A DNA stretch of 64,000 nucleotides from PALSA-1180 sp964624625 (GCA_964624625.1 CAZUXW010000002.1:1-64000), one strand, 5' to 3'; counted from the first letter of the stretch, positions 1 to 8,726 are shown. The notes: generated by a model from the sequence alone, not told the origin. A program made the numbers and translations.

Positions 1-45
1 CCAGGTCCAAAATATCCCCCCCTCCACCTTATGGTTCTGGTTCAT
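1..45 (-). CDS. Possible 5' end of a gene running off the window edge
   Basis: On the minus strand an ATG at 45 opens a frame that stays open to base 1 (15 codons, beginning MNQNHKVEGG). An AAGGAT-like stretch lies upstream. Too short to identify; it may be chance. Confidence 0.22.
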   Translation of the reverse strand, partial: MNQNHKVEGGIFWTW

Positions 46-165
46 TATTCCCGACATCCTTTATCTCCTGTCCAGTTCCATGGCGGGTTGGGTGATTCAA
101 AGAAGACGCCAAAACGTTGTCCACCCTTCATAAATCTTCGGATTTTTTCAGGAAAAAACTTTCAC

Positions 166-206
166 TGACCAGGGTCATAAAACTTTATCGGCGAAAGTTT
201 TATAAA
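166..206 (+). promoter_or_regulatory. CRP/FNR-type operator and promoter of hsp20
   Basis: Palindrome TGACCAGGGTCA at 166-177 (centre 171.5). A TATAAA hexamer at 201-206 starts 29.5 bp downstream, so the predicted start site near 213 puts the operator at -41.5, the class II activator position. The leader to the hsp20 ATG at 243 is about 30 nt. Confidence 0.75.
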
Positions 207-242
207 TGAGCCAAGCAGCGCCATTTTTGAAGGAGGTGTTTT

Positions 243-710
243 ATGGAGATTACGAAATACAAACCCAACGGCAACAAGGATATTCTGGGGCCTTTCGGTT
301 TCGACCGGAGCATCCGCCAGCTCTTCGACAGTTTCATGGACTTTCCCAAGGAATGGGATTTACCGGCCCGGCCCGTGGGGGAACTGTTCCCGAAGGTGGA
401 CATCTCCGAGTCGCCCCAGAAATACGATATCCGCGCCGAGATTCCGGGGATGAATAAGGAGGACATCAAGATTTCAGTGAACAAGAACGTCCTGGTCCTC
501 TCGGGCGAGAAAAAAGAGGAAAAAAAGACCGAGGACAAAAAATACCACCGGATCGAAAGCTATTACGGTTCCTTCCAACGGAGTTTTGTCCTGCCGGACG
601 GTATTAATGCCGACAAGGTGGAAGCCAGTTTCAAGGACGGGGTTTTATCCGTGGTGGTTCCCAAGAGCGAGGCAACGAAGGAAAAAACAGTGGAAATCAA
701 GGTCGGGTGA
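243..710 (+). CDS. Hsp20/alpha-crystallin small heat-shock protein
   Basis: Protein of 155 residues, the usual size for a bacterial small heat-shock protein. These are ATP-independent chaperones that hold unfolding proteins in large cytoplasmic oligomers. The alpha-crystallin domain spans about residues 48-145, with the IPGMNKEDI strand and the conserved A-x-x-x-x-G-V-L signature (ASFKDGVLSVVVPK). The start is fixed by AAGGAGG seven bases upstream; an out-of-frame ATG at 206 is ignored. It is the first gene behind a CRP/FNR-type operator (166-177), so it is probably induced with the rest of the island rather than only by heat. Cytochrome c follows after 69 bp. Confidence 0.95.
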   Translation: MEITKYKPNGNKDILGPFGFDRSIRQLFDSFMDFPKEWDLPARPVGELFPKVDISESPQKYDIRAEIPGMNKEDIKISVNKNVLVLSGEKKEEKKTEDKKYHRIESYYGSFQRSFVLPDGINADKVEASFKDGVLSVVVPKSEATKEKTVEIKVG

Positions 711-779
711 GGGGTTCAGTCCCGGCCCCGGGGCTGCCGGGGTCCGGGATCCCCATTTTCGGCCATTCAAGGAGGTCCT

Positions 780-1163
780 ATGAAGCGCCTAATTCCGCCT
801 GTGAGTTACGGGTTATCGTTCCTTGTTGTCTTGTCATTGTTGTCCCTCATGGATAGTTCCTTTGGGGCCGTTTCCTCCGGTCAAAAACTTTTCCAAGCCA
901 ACTGTCTGCGGTGCCATGGATACAACGCCCAGGGTTCCTTGTCAGCGGCCAAAACCCTGAAGGTGGATCCCTCCCTGTTGGACTTGACCCGTGAGGCGGT
1001 CGCGCGAAAAGCCCTTCCCTATTTGGAGCGGCGGATCGCGGACGGACACGGCAAAATGCCCCAACACCGTCAACGGTTTTCACCTTCCGAGATCCGGTCC
1101 TTGGCGCAATATGTCCTGTCCCTCCAGAAGGCCTACGCTTTCCGGAATTCAAAACCCGAATAG
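780..1163 (+). CDS. Secreted monohaem cytochrome c
   Basis: Protein of 127 residues with an N-terminal signal peptide (hydrophobic stretch about residues 10-30). One haem-binding CLRCH motif lies at residues 42-46 and a likely distal ligand Met at residue 93 (GKMPQH), so it is a class I c-type cytochrome that carries electrons in the periplasm. The partner is unknown. Start supported by AAGGAGG six bases upstream. It lies 69 bp after hsp20 and 9 bp before a membrane protein gene, suggesting cotranscription. The region between hsp20 and this gene holds GC-rich inverted repeats without a T-tract. Confidence 0.88.
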   Translation: MKRLIPPVSYGLSFLVVLSLLSLMDSSFGAVSSGQKLFQANCLRCHGYNAQGSLSAAKTLKVDPSLLDLTREAVARKALPYLERRIADGHGKMPQHRQRFSPSEIRSLAQYVLSLQKAYAFRNSKPE

Positions 1164-1172
1164 GAGGCGCCC

Positions 1173-1991
1173 ATGTTAAACCAATCGGGCCTTCGAAAAA
1201 TCGCCCTCCTCTCTATCCTATTGGCCTTGGCCATGGGAATCTCCAGTTGGGGCGGGTTGTTCCTCACCGGGACCTATTCCAAGGAAACACCCGCCTGGGC
1301 CGCCCAGGGCATGGGCCAGGACGCGGTTAACTTGATAATCGTGGTGCCCCTCCTGCTGGCTTCGGCCTATTTCGCCGTGAAAGGCCGGAAAATATTTTTG
1401 CTGATGCTGGCGGGAATTTTCATTTACTCGATTTATTCCTATATCCTTTACGGTTTTTGCGTCCATTTCAACCGGCTCTTCTTCGCCTATTGCGCGGCCC
1501 TGGGTTTCTCCTTTTACGGCCTGGCCCTGGTGGCCGGGGAGCTCCCAGGGGACAAAGTAAAATCCTGGTTCGACACTTCCGTTCCCACGATGCTTCCCTC
1601 GGTCTATTGCATGGCCCTGACGGGGGTTTTCTACCTTCTTTGGCTGTCCGAGGATCTGCCGGCGGTTTGGTCCGGAACGGCCCCCAAAAGCCTTTCCGTG
1701 GCGGGGCTCTTCACCAATCCGGTCCATGTGCTGGACCTCTCTATCGTTCTTCCGGCCATGTTCATCGCCTCCATCCAACTCTGGAAGAAAAAAGCTTGGG
1801 GATACCTTTTCTTCCCCGCCATGATGGTTTTCTCCATCGTCATGGGTCTGGCGATCGTCGGCATGATGCTGGCGATGAACCGCCTGGGCGTCGGGGGGAA
1901 CCCGGGTCCCGCCGGTTTTTTTGGGTTAGTCATCCTGCTGAGTGTCGGCGTTCTCGGGAATTTTCTCAAAACCCTGAAACATCCGGGTTAA
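1173..1991 (+). CDS. Polytopic membrane protein, unknown function
   Basis: Protein of 272 residues with about seven predicted hydrophobic segments spread over its length. I do not recognise the family. It begins 9 bp after the cytochrome c gene with AGGAGG upstream, so the two are very likely cotranscribed and may work together, for example as a membrane anchor or sensor for the cytochrome; that link is inference. No metal-binding or catalytic motif is evident. Confidence 0.75.
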   Translation: MLNQSGLRKIALLSILLALAMGISSWGGLFLTGTYSKETPAWAAQGMGQDAVNLIIVVPLLLASAYFAVKGRKIFLLMLAGIFIYSIYSYILYGFCVHFNRLFFAYCAALGFSFYGLALVAGELPGDKVKSWFDTSVPTMLPSVYCMALTGVFYLLWLSEDLPAVWSGTAPKSLSVAGLFTNPVHVLDLSIVLPAMFIASIQLWKKKAWGYLFFPAMMVFSIVMGLAIVGMMLAMNRLGVGGNPGPAGFFGLVILLSVGVLGNFLKTLKHPG

Positions 1992-2066
1992 TCCCGGGGA
2001 AGCTGGCTTGAAATGCGATCCCTTCCACTGATCCCCCCCCATAAAAAAAACCGGAAGAAAGCCCTT

Positions 2067-3059
2067 ATGAAGGCCATGGTGCTCACGGGGCCGGGGCGGT
2101 CCTTAGTCCTAAGTTTGCTGGAAAAGCCCAATCCCGGAAAGCACCAGTTGTTGATCAAAGTCCGGGCCTGCGGAGTCTGCCGGACGGACCTTCATATTGT
2201 GGAGGGTGAATTGAAGGAACCCAAATTGCCCTTGGTTCCCGGGCACCAAGTGGCGGGGATGGTCGAATCCCTGGGATCGGAAGTTAAACATTTTAAGGCC
2301 GGCGACCGGGTCGGCGTCGCCTGGCTGGGAAAAAGCTGCGGGATCTGCGGCTTCTGCCTTTCGCGCCGGGAAAACCTCTGTGATCAAGCCAGCTACACCG
2401 GCTACCATTTGGATGGAGGCTTCGCCGAATATTGCCTGGCCGAGGAGGGATTCGCCTTCCACCTGCCGATGGGTTATTCGGATTTGGAAGCGGCTCCCCT
2501 GCTTTGCGCCGGCCTGATCGGTTGGCGTGCCCTTCGAATGGCCGGCAAGGGCAAGCGGGTTGGTTTTTATGGTTTCGGATCTTCGGCGCATTTACTGGCC
2601 CAAGTAGCCCTGAGTCAGGGCCGGGAAATTTATGCCTTCACCCGGGACGGCGACGTCGAATCCCAGGCCTTCGCCAGGGAAAGGGGAGCGGTTTGGGCCG
2701 GGGCAGCCGGCGAAAAGCCTCCCTGCCCTTTGGATTCAGCCATCCTTTTCGCTCCCGTCGGTGCCCATGTGCCATTGGCCCTTCAAGCGGTGGGTAAGGG
2801 AGGCGTGGTCGTCTGCGCGGGAATCCACATGAGCGACATACCTTCCTTCCCCTATTCCCTTCTCTGGGGCGAAAGAATCTTAAGATCAGTGGCCAATCTG
2901 ACGAGGCAGGACGGCGAGGAGTTTCTCGGCCTTGCCGGCCGGATCCGGTTGAAAACAAGGGTGAACGCCTATCCCTTGGAAGATGCCAACCAAGCTTTGG
3001 AGGATTTAAGAAGGGGGAAGATCCGGGGCTCCGTGGTCTTAAATATTGTTCCGGCTTAA
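2067..3059 (+). CDS. Zinc-dependent alcohol dehydrogenase, MDR superfamily
   Basis: Protein of 330 residues, a normal length for medium-chain zinc alcohol dehydrogenases, which interconvert alcohols and aldehydes with NAD(P). Catalytic-zinc region CGVCRTDLH and GHQVAGMVE, and structural-zinc cysteines in the CGICGFCLSRRENLC stretch, are all present. The nucleotide-binding fold is around the GFYGFGSSAHL segment. I chose the ATG at 2067 because family members begin at MKAMVL; an in-frame ATG at 2013 would add 18 residues. It sits 75 bp after the membrane protein gene. A second zinc alcohol dehydrogenase lies at 30,429. Confidence 0.9.
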   Translation: MKAMVLTGPGRSLVLSLLEKPNPGKHQLLIKVRACGVCRTDLHIVEGELKEPKLPLVPGHQVAGMVESLGSEVKHFKAGDRVGVAWLGKSCGICGFCLSRRENLCDQASYTGYHLDGGFAEYCLAEEGFAFHLPMGYSDLEAAPLLCAGLIGWRALRMAGKGKRVGFYGFGSSAHLLAQVALSQGREIYAFTRDGDVESQAFARERGAVWAGAAGEKPPCPLDSAILFAPVGAHVPLALQAVGKGGVVVCAGIHMSDIPSFPYSLLWGERILRSVANLTRQDGEEFLGLAGRIRLKTRVNAYPLEDANQALEDLRRGKIRGSVVLNIVPA

Positions 3060-3087
3060 GCCCTCATCACCGCCTATTTTCCCCAAC

Positions 3088-4947
3088 TTATTTCGCCGCC
3101 AGTTTGTTATCGGTCCGATGGAACGGGTCCTCGATCCGCGTGAAACGAAGTCCCGCGTAATAAAGCCGGATTTTCCCGCCCTCCCGGCTGGAGTGGACCG
3201 TATCCCCGTCCGGGTAAAAAAGGCCCGAGATGATGGCGTCCCTATCGGAGATGGATTCCAAGGTGATCAAATAATCCGTGTTCGTGACGCTGAAAATTTT
3301 ACTCGTGATCTTGGCCTTCACCGTCAAGAGGCCTCCCCGGTCCTCCAGGCTCATGTCCTTGAATTCGGTTTCTCCATCGGGATTATCCAGCCGATAGCGG
3401 CCCAAACACTCCTCCCAACCCCTGGGAATGGGAACCGGCCGGATCTTCTCAAAAACAACGGGATCGCCCAAACCGCTCAGGATCGCCACATCTTTCCCCG
3501 CGACGGTCGCGAATTCAACGCCATATTGGGGAATGTGAATCGGAAAAAAGAGAATCATGATCCTAGGGATGAACTTGTTTTCCGTGGTGGGAACTAAATC
3601 GAATTGGTGCCCCATCAAATCCGCCCGGAGGTGGGTACCACCCTTGGAAATTTCAGCGGCCTTGCCGACCCCCGAGTAGAAGCCGATGTATTGGTTGATT
3701 TTTTCCTCCGGTATATCCACCAACGCCGGCATGACCGTCTTTGGTTTTGCGAGGTCCGCCGGGACGCCGAATTTGGCTTCCCTCATCAATTTCAAGGCCC
3801 GCAAGGCGATTTCCCCGCCCATCTCACGCGCTTCCGAGGTGTTGGAAAGAACGACCACCCCCAGTTTTTCCTTGGTCAGCAGGGCGACACGGCAGAAGAA
3901 AGGGCCATAGTCCCCATCATGCCAGGCTAGGCTATTGGAATCGTTCATTCCTAAGCCGTTTAACATCCAACCCAGTCCCATGTGATGCCCAAAATCCAGC
4001 GGCAGCCCGGAATATTGCTCCCGAAACATGGAATTCAAGGTGCCCGAACCCACCAGGGACGGTTTCCCGGTAAAGATAAAGCGGATAAGACGGGCCATGT
4101 CGTCGGCGGAGGAGACCATCCCCCCGGCCGGGCTGTCCCGGAGGTAAAGGGGAGGGGTTTCTTTCCCCTCCCGGTAACCCTTGGCCATTCTTTCGCGGAC
4201 CCCCGGATTCAGGTCGAACGTGGAGGACTCCATTCCCAAGGGTTTCAATATATTTTTCCCCATGGCTTCGGCAAAGCGGCGGTGATCCAGGAGTTCGATG
4301 ATTCGTCCCAAAAGACTGTAGTCCAGGTCGGAGTATTTATAAAAGCTTTGGGGCGGGGACACCAAATAGTCCTGCTTCAAATCCTCCACCAGACCCGCGA
4401 GGCTTTCGGACTTTTCCACCCACATGCCCTGGTGATAGGCCGTCGGTAGGCCCGAGTGGTGCGCCAGCAGGGAGCGGATGGTGATTTTTTTCGACCGGCG
4501 GAACCGGTTATGGATGGAAAAACCCGGCAGCAAACGGGCCAAGGGATCGTCCAACCCGATTTTGCCTTTTCCGGCGAGCCTCATGATTTCCAGGGCCGTC
4601 AGGATTTTCGAAACCGAATCCACCCTATAGAGAGTGTCCGCCGTCGCGGGGGTTTTGTTGATCTCGTCCGAAACTCCAAATCCCTCCCTCCAGACGACTT
4701 CATCACCGTCCACCAGGGCCAGGCTCAAACCCTTCACGTGGTCCTCGGACATTTCCTTTCGGATAAAGGCCGCCAAATTTTCCTTGGCGGCGGAATAGTC
4801 GGGTTGGGAAGATTCCACTTCTCCCGCCAAAATCGGTTGAATGGATCCGATCCCGGCGATGAGTCCGAACAACAGGAGGAAGCGGGAATGGAATTGAATC
4901 CGGCCGCTTCCGCCAAGATGGACGCCCTTTCTGTTGATGGATCTCAT
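3088..4947 (-). CDS. Serine hydrolase, class C beta-lactamase/esterase family, exported
   Basis: Protein of 619 residues. A signal peptide or N-terminal anchor covers about residues 20-41. The beta-lactamase-related domain has S-x-x-K as SVSK at 111-114 (nucleophile Ser, general base Lys), the Tyr motif YSD at about 205-207, and HDGDYG as the likely third motif. A C-terminal region of about 200 residues is probably a DUF-type beta domain. Family members are DD-peptidases, esterases or amidases; substrate unknown. Its ATG overlaps the TGA of the upstream radical SAM gene (ATGA), so translation is probably coupled. The frame stays open upstream to 5373, but that part overlaps the neighbour and is not coding. 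Confidence 0.88.
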   Translation of the reverse strand: MRSINRKGVHLGGSGRIQFHSRFLLLFGLIAGIGSIQPILAGEVESSQPDYSAAKENLAAFIRKEMSEDHVKGLSLALVDGDEVVWREGFGVSDEINKTPATADTLYRVDSVSKILTALEIMRLAGKGKIGLDDPLARLLPGFSIHNRFRRSKKITIRSLLAHHSGLPTAYHQGMWVEKSESLAGLVEDLKQDYLVSPPQSFYKYSDLDYSLLGRIIELLDHRRFAEAMGKNILKPLGMESSTFDLNPGVRERMAKGYREGKETPPLYLRDSPAGGMVSSADDMARLIRFIFTGKPSLVGSGTLNSMFREQYSGLPLDFGHHMGLGWMLNGLGMNDSNSLAWHDGDYGPFFCRVALLTKEKLGVVVLSNTSEAREMGGEIALRALKLMREAKFGVPADLAKPKTVMPALVDIPEEKINQYIGFYSGVGKAAEISKGGTHLRADLMGHQFDLVPTTENKFIPRIMILFFPIHIPQYGVEFATVAGKDVAILSGLGDPVVFEKIRPVPIPRGWEECLGRYRLDNPDGETEFKDMSLEDRGGLLTVKAKITSKIFSVTNTDYLITLESISDRDAIISGLFYPDGDTVHSSREGGKIRLYYAGLRFTRIEDPFHRTDNKLAAK

Positions 4948-6542
4948 GCTGTCACCGCTGTCCGGACCCTCGGGTCCCCTTCCCTTTCCAGCTTGTCGAT
5001 GTCCATCGTCAACCGGTCCAGGATGACATCCCTGAATTTCTGGAAATGGAGGTAGAGGGCCATCAGCGACAGCGCGTCCCGGAAGGCTCTCGGGTTTTTG
5101 AGGAGGGTAAGGCCTAGCGTTTTCCAGTAGTAATAACCGGTGGATAGCCTGGCCATCATCCTCGTGGAAAGCTTGAACAGGGCCTGCAGATCCTTGAAAA
5201 GGTTCCAGGGGTTGAAATGCTGGCGCCTTTTGGAGGCGTTGAGCATCAGGGAACTCCGCAGGACCCGGCCGAAATATTTCAGGGGGGTCAAGATTTCCCT
5301 CACCACGCGGCCGTAGTCCCGGAGGATGTCCAACCTGGGCCTGGTGGTGGTGAAATTCAATCCGCTGACGCACTGGTCGCCGGCGGAATCCATGGGGGTT
5401 TCGAATCCCTCGTCCAGGCGGCCTTCTTTTTTGAGCCGTTTGGTTAATTGGGTATTGGGAACGGCCATCAGGAGCCCCACCATGTTGACGGCGATATGGG
5501 TGTCCTCAATGTTGTCCAGGAGCCTTTGGGCGACATCCCCCGATTCCCCGTCGAACCCCACGATGTAGCCCGCCATCACGATCATGCCGTGGCGATTGAC
5601 CTTGTGGATGCTTTCGGCGATGGAACGGTGGGTGTTCTGGCGTTTTTGGGTCAAGAGCAGGGTGGCCACGTCCGGGGTCTCGATGCCGGTGAAGAGCCAG
5701 GTGAATCCCGCCTCCTCCATCAGGCCCATCAAATCCTCGTCGTCGGCCAGGTTCATGGAGGCCTCGGTGCTGAAGTCAAAGGGCCAATCGTGTTGCTTCT
5801 GCCATTCGATCAGGGCCGGCAGCAGGGTCTTAACGGCCTTCTTGTTGCCAATGAAATTGTCGTCCACGATGCCCACCTGGCCCCGGTAGCCCAGGTCATA
5901 GATCCTCTGGAGCTCGGTTTGCAGCTGTTCCACGGTCTTGCCGCGTGGCACGCGCCCGAAAAGCTCGATGATGTCGCAAAACTCGCACATGAAGGGGCAG
6001 CCGCGGTTCCATTGAATGCTTAAGTTGAGGTAATTCGAGAATTTCAAAAGGTCGAACCGGGGCGTGGGGGATGATTTCATCTCGGCCTTCCGATCCCCTG
6101 GATCGTATCGGTGCCTGGCCTCTCCTTTTTCAAAATCCGCCAGGAATTCGGGCAAGGTCACTTCCGCCTCGCCCAGGATCAAGTGGCTGGCCCCGTCGTA
6201 GAGGTGCGGGCTGGAGGTGGCGTCGGGTCCGCCGACCACGGTGGTTTTACCCAAACCGCGGAAATGGTCTATCAGCCTCAGGTGCTCTTTCTGCTGGAAT
6301 ATCTGGCCGCCGATGAAAACCAAGTCGGCCCATTCAACGTCCTTGGGATTCAGGTCCCCGACGTTCAAGTCGTTCAATCTTGCTTCCCATCCGTTCGGCA
6401 GCATGGCCGCCACGGTGATCAGTCCCAAGGGCGCTTCGGGATATTTCGCCCCGACCAGGTCGCAGGCGTCGCGGAAATTCCAAAAGGACTGGGAAGTGAA
6501 TCGGGGATAAACGAATAAACAGCGTTGGGGTTTGGTGCTCAT
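4944..6542 (-). CDS. B12-binding radical SAM protein with DUF4070-like C-terminus
   Basis: Protein of 532 residues. N-terminal cobalamin-binding-like domain (about 1-150), radical SAM domain with the cluster motif C182-x3-C186-x2-C189, then a DUF4070-type C-terminal region. Related proteins carry out radical methylations or rearrangements of lipids and other small molecules (hopanoid methylases belong to this wider group); the substrate here is unknown. The motif GWEARLNDLN stands where class B methylases often have the B12 His loop; I see no DxHxxG, so base-off His ligation is not assured. The ribosome site AAAAGGA is buried in an 11-bp hairpin (6547-6584). Confidence 0.88.
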   Translation of the reverse strand: MSTKPQRCLFVYPRFTSQSFWNFRDACDLVGAKYPEAPLGLITVAAMLPNGWEARLNDLNVGDLNPKDVEWADLVFIGGQIFQQKEHLRLIDHFRGLGKTTVVGGPDATSSPHLYDGASHLILGEAEVTLPEFLADFEKGEARHRYDPGDRKAEMKSSPTPRFDLLKFSNYLNLSIQWNRGCPFMCEFCDIIELFGRVPRGKTVEQLQTELQRIYDLGYRGQVGIVDDNFIGNKKAVKTLLPALIEWQKQHDWPFDFSTEASMNLADDEDLMGLMEEAGFTWLFTGIETPDVATLLLTQKRQNTHRSIAESIHKVNRHGMIVMAGYIVGFDGESGDVAQRLLDNIEDTHIAVNMVGLLMAVPNTQLTKRLKKEGRLDEGFETPMDSAGDQCVSGLNFTTTRPRLDILRDYGRVVREILTPLKYFGRVLRSSLMLNASKRRQHFNPWNLFKDLQALFKLSTRMMARLSTGYYYWKTLGLTLLKNPRAFRDALSLMALYLHFQKFRDVILDRLTMDIDKLEREGDPRVRTAVTA

Positions 6543-6546
6543 GCAG

Positions 6547-6584
6547 GGATCCTTTTCAGAAGGCTGGAGGCACGAAAAGGATCC
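6547..6584 (-). promoter_or_regulatory. Hairpin sequestering the ribosome-binding site of the radical SAM gene
   Basis: GGATCCTTTTC (6547-6557) and GAAAAGGATCC (6574-6584) form a perfect 11-bp stem with a 16-base loop. On the minus strand the 3' arm contains AAAAGGA, which is the only good Shine-Dalgarno sequence, eight bases before the ATG at 6542. Folding would block initiation. It could act as an RNA thermometer, a protein-controlled switch or a simple damper. No T-tract follows, so it is not a terminator. Confidence 0.6.
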
Positions 6585-6711
6585 GGCTCGAATAACGGGC
6601 TTGATCAGAACTCCGCAACCGACTCATTTAATTTTTCTTCGAATCTAACTTAGGGACATTGGAGGGGAAAGGAAACGGGTCCCAGTCGTAAATAAGGGTC
6701 GCACCTTTACC

Positions 6712-7878
6712 TTAACCCCGGCTTAAGGTGATTTCCGTGATCTCCGCCGGGGCCCCCAGCCTCATGGGAGGCCCCCAATAGCCGGTGCCTCGGCTGACGT
6801 AAAGTTGGGAGTTACCCTTCTGATACAACCCCGCCAAGTAAGGTTCGAAAAGCGCGACCACATAGTGAAAAGGAAAAATTTGTCCGCCGTGGGTATGGCC
6901 GGAAAGCTGGAGGTCCACCCCCAGGGACTTGGCTTCCTTAAAGGAACGTGGCTGGTGGGCCATCAATACCACTGGTATATTTTTATTCCGCCCCTCCAGG
7001 GCTTTCGGGATATTTTGGCCGTGATCCCCGCCCCTGGCGGAAATGTCGTCGGTCCCCGCAAGTTCGAACCCCTTTTGGATGGTGACGCGCTCATTACGCA
7101 TGACCCTTATACCCATGTCCCTTAGATAGTCCATCCATTCGTCCACGTCGCCCACGTAATACTCGTGGTTGCCGGTCACGAAAAAGACCCCGTCATCCGC
7201 GCGTAAATCCCTGAGGGGGTCCGTATGCTTCCGGAGTTGTTCAAGAGTGCCGTCCACCAAGTCACCGGTGATCGCTACCAGGTCTGGAGCGAGTTCGTTC
7301 ACTTTTGAAACAATGGTTTCCATAAAATCATGACCGATAGTGGGCCCCACATGGAGGTCGCTGATCTGGGCGATCCGATAACCCTCCAGCTCGGCCGGGA
7401 GGTTTCGCAAGCCCACTTTCACCTTTTTGACCTGGACCGCGGAGGCTGTGGCTCCGATGAGCCCCGCCAAGGAAATTCCAAAATTGGAAAAAAGGACGAT
7501 ACCGCCCGCCAGTTGGGCCAGGAAAAGGCGTCTCTCGGGATCCACGGGCCTGTCCCTGAGGCCGACCGGCAGGATGACGGCCAAATACTTGGCCAGGTCC
7601 GTCACCGCCAAAAGGACATTGAGGAAAAAAGCCATGCCAAGCCAGGTATAAATGACCCACATGACCGGCGCGAGAAGTACCCGCGGAGCGAACCGGGTGA
7701 GAATAAGCCCGGAAGGAATCAAAATTCCTAAGGTGATTAAGAGGAGGGTGAGCCTGGTTTTCCACGGCTCTAATACACCCATATCCCGGATGAGGCGCGC
7801 CCAAATGTAGAAATGGAGTCCAAAAAGGACGGACCAAACGACGGTCAGGAAAAAGGAGATACGCGGAAGCGAATGCAT
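6712..7878 (-). CDS. Membrane-anchored calcineurin-like metallophosphoesterase
   Basis: Protein of 388 residues. About four N-terminal membrane segments (residues 5-150) precede a metallophosphoesterase domain with SDLHVG, GDLVDG, GNHEYY and SGHTHGG, the di-metal ligands of the YkuE/YaeI type. Such enzymes hydrolyse phosphodiesters; some act on lipid-type substrates at the membrane surface. I chose the ATG at 7878 (MHSLPRI); the open frame reaches 8082 but crosses the divergent promoter of the next gene. No clear Shine-Dalgarno. A GATAAT hexamer at 7902-7897 may be its -10. A related protein lies at 53,178. Confidence 0.87.
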   Translation of the reverse strand: MHSLPRISFFLTVVWSVLFGLHFYIWARLIRDMGVLEPWKTRLTLLLITLGILIPSGLILTRFAPRVLLAPVMWVIYTWLGMAFFLNVLLAVTDLAKYLAVILPVGLRDRPVDPERRLFLAQLAGGIVLFSNFGISLAGLIGATASAVQVKKVKVGLRNLPAELEGYRIAQISDLHVGPTIGHDFMETIVSKVNELAPDLVAITGDLVDGTLEQLRKHTDPLRDLRADDGVFFVTGNHEYYVGDVDEWMDYLRDMGIRVMRNERVTIQKGFELAGTDDISARGGDHGQNIPKALEGRNKNIPVVLMAHQPRSFKEAKSLGVDLQLSGHTHGGQIFPFHYVVALFEPYLAGLYQKGNSQLYVSRGTGYWGPPMRLGAPAEITEITLSRG

Positions 7879-7934
7879 GGGCACTACTGTATCAAAATTA
7901 TCAGGGTAAAAAAACAAACCGGCTTCCGGACTTA

Positions 7935-7975
7935 TGACGGGAATCATAGGCATATTCCGGAACTTGCTCTTAAAT
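7935..7975 (+). promoter_or_regulatory. CRP/FNR-type operator and promoter of the gene at 8012
   Basis: Palindrome TGACGGGAATCA at 7935-7946 (centre 7940.5), flanked by TA on each side. Hexamer TTAAAT at 7970-7975 starts 29.5 bp away. Predicted leader about 30 nt to the ATG at 8012. Lies between divergent genes; no convincing hexamer at this spacing for the minus gene. Confidence 0.6.
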
Positions 7976-8011
7976 AATCTCGGGGCAATGAACAATGCGA
8001 AAAGAGGGTCC

Positions 8012-8470
8012 ATGACTAAAAAACGGGTGTTGGGAAAATTCATTTTAACGGTGTTGGGGATGTCCGTGATCTCCCAAATCATCCATTCGGCGGGAGCCGT
8101 TTTAACAATGGATTATTACAAGGACCCCCAATATTTCCAGGTGTGGAGCAAGATCATGATGCCTGGTGCGGGACCCCCGCCAGTTTCCTTTTTTGCCTAT
8201 TCCTTTTTGTTCAGCCTGTTGGGGTGGGTGATTTTCCTTGCCCTTTTCAGGATGTCCAAAGAATGGATCCCGGGACGGGGACCGGTATCCAAGGGATTGA
8301 TCTTCGGCTCAGGCGTCTTTTTGGTGGGCGGCTTGGCGCAAACCTTGAGCCTCATGCTTTTGATCAACCTGCCCTTCCGCCTCTTATGGTATTGGGCTCT
8401 GGAATCCCTGGTCCTGGACCTAGTGAATGGCGCCCTGGCCGGGAGGCTTTGGCGCCGGAGCGGGGACTGA
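8012..8470 (+). CDS. Four-helix membrane protein, unknown function
   Basis: Protein of 152 residues with about four hydrophobic segments. Family not recognised. I chose the ATG at 8012, preceded by AAGAGGG; the frame is open to 7934, but that part holds the operator. It is directly behind an operator/promoter pair, with a conserved small gene 6 bp downstream, so it appears to be a member of the regulon. Confidence 0.72.
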   Translation: MTKKRVLGKFILTVLGMSVISQIIHSAGAVLTMDYYKDPQYFQVWSKIMMPGAGPPPVSFFAYSFLFSLLGWVIFLALFRMSKEWIPGRGPVSKGLIFGSGVFLVGGLAQTLSLMLLINLPFRLLWYWALESLVLDLVNGALAGRLWRRSGD

Positions 8471-8476
8471 GCCGCC

Positions 8477-8650
8477 ATGAAAAAAATAAACAGAGCCTGG
8501 CATCAAAACCACAAAATGCCGAGAAACCCCACAGTAAAACAGAGGGTTCAGTGGCACAAGGGCCATTTGAAGCATTGCGGATGCAGAACGGACATCCCGG
8601 CGGCTTTACGACCATTCCTGGCGAAACCGGGAAAAAATCTTAAGAAGTAA
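8477..8650 (+). CDS. Small conserved basic protein with CGC motif
   Basis: A 57-residue frame starting MKKINRAWHQNHKMPRNPT and containing HLKHCGCR. It resembles a family of small uncharacterised bacterial proteins of the form AWH...NKMPKNPT..QR..WH..H..HCGCR that I have seen in many phyla; this is from memory and not checked. It is 6 bp behind the membrane protein stop codon and likely cotranscribed. No strong Shine-Dalgarno. The His and Cys spacing suggests metal binding. Confidence 0.65.
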   Translation: MKKINRAWHQNHKMPRNPTVKQRVQWHKGHLKHCGCRTDIPAALRPFLAKPGKNLKK

Positions 8651-8652
8651 CA

Positions 8653-8693
8653 TGACTCGGGTCATAACCAAAAAATCCATTTCGGCGCATCCT
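8653..8693 (+). promoter_or_regulatory. CRP/FNR-type operator and promoter of the SDR-hemerythrin operon
   Basis: Palindrome TGACTCGGGTCA at 8653-8664 with matching outer bases (ATGAC/GTCAT). A weak hexamer CATCCT at 8688-8693 starts 29.5 bp from the centre. The SDR start at 8727 is about 27 nt after the predicted start site. Confidence 0.65.
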
Positions 8694-8726
8694 AGGGTTG
8701 TTGGAAAAAACGAATGGAGGCGACCC

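Noticed and set aside
5448..6023. Long opposite-strand frame inside the radical SAM gene
   Set aside because: Low-complexity translation without domains; the minus gene has clear catalytic motifs.
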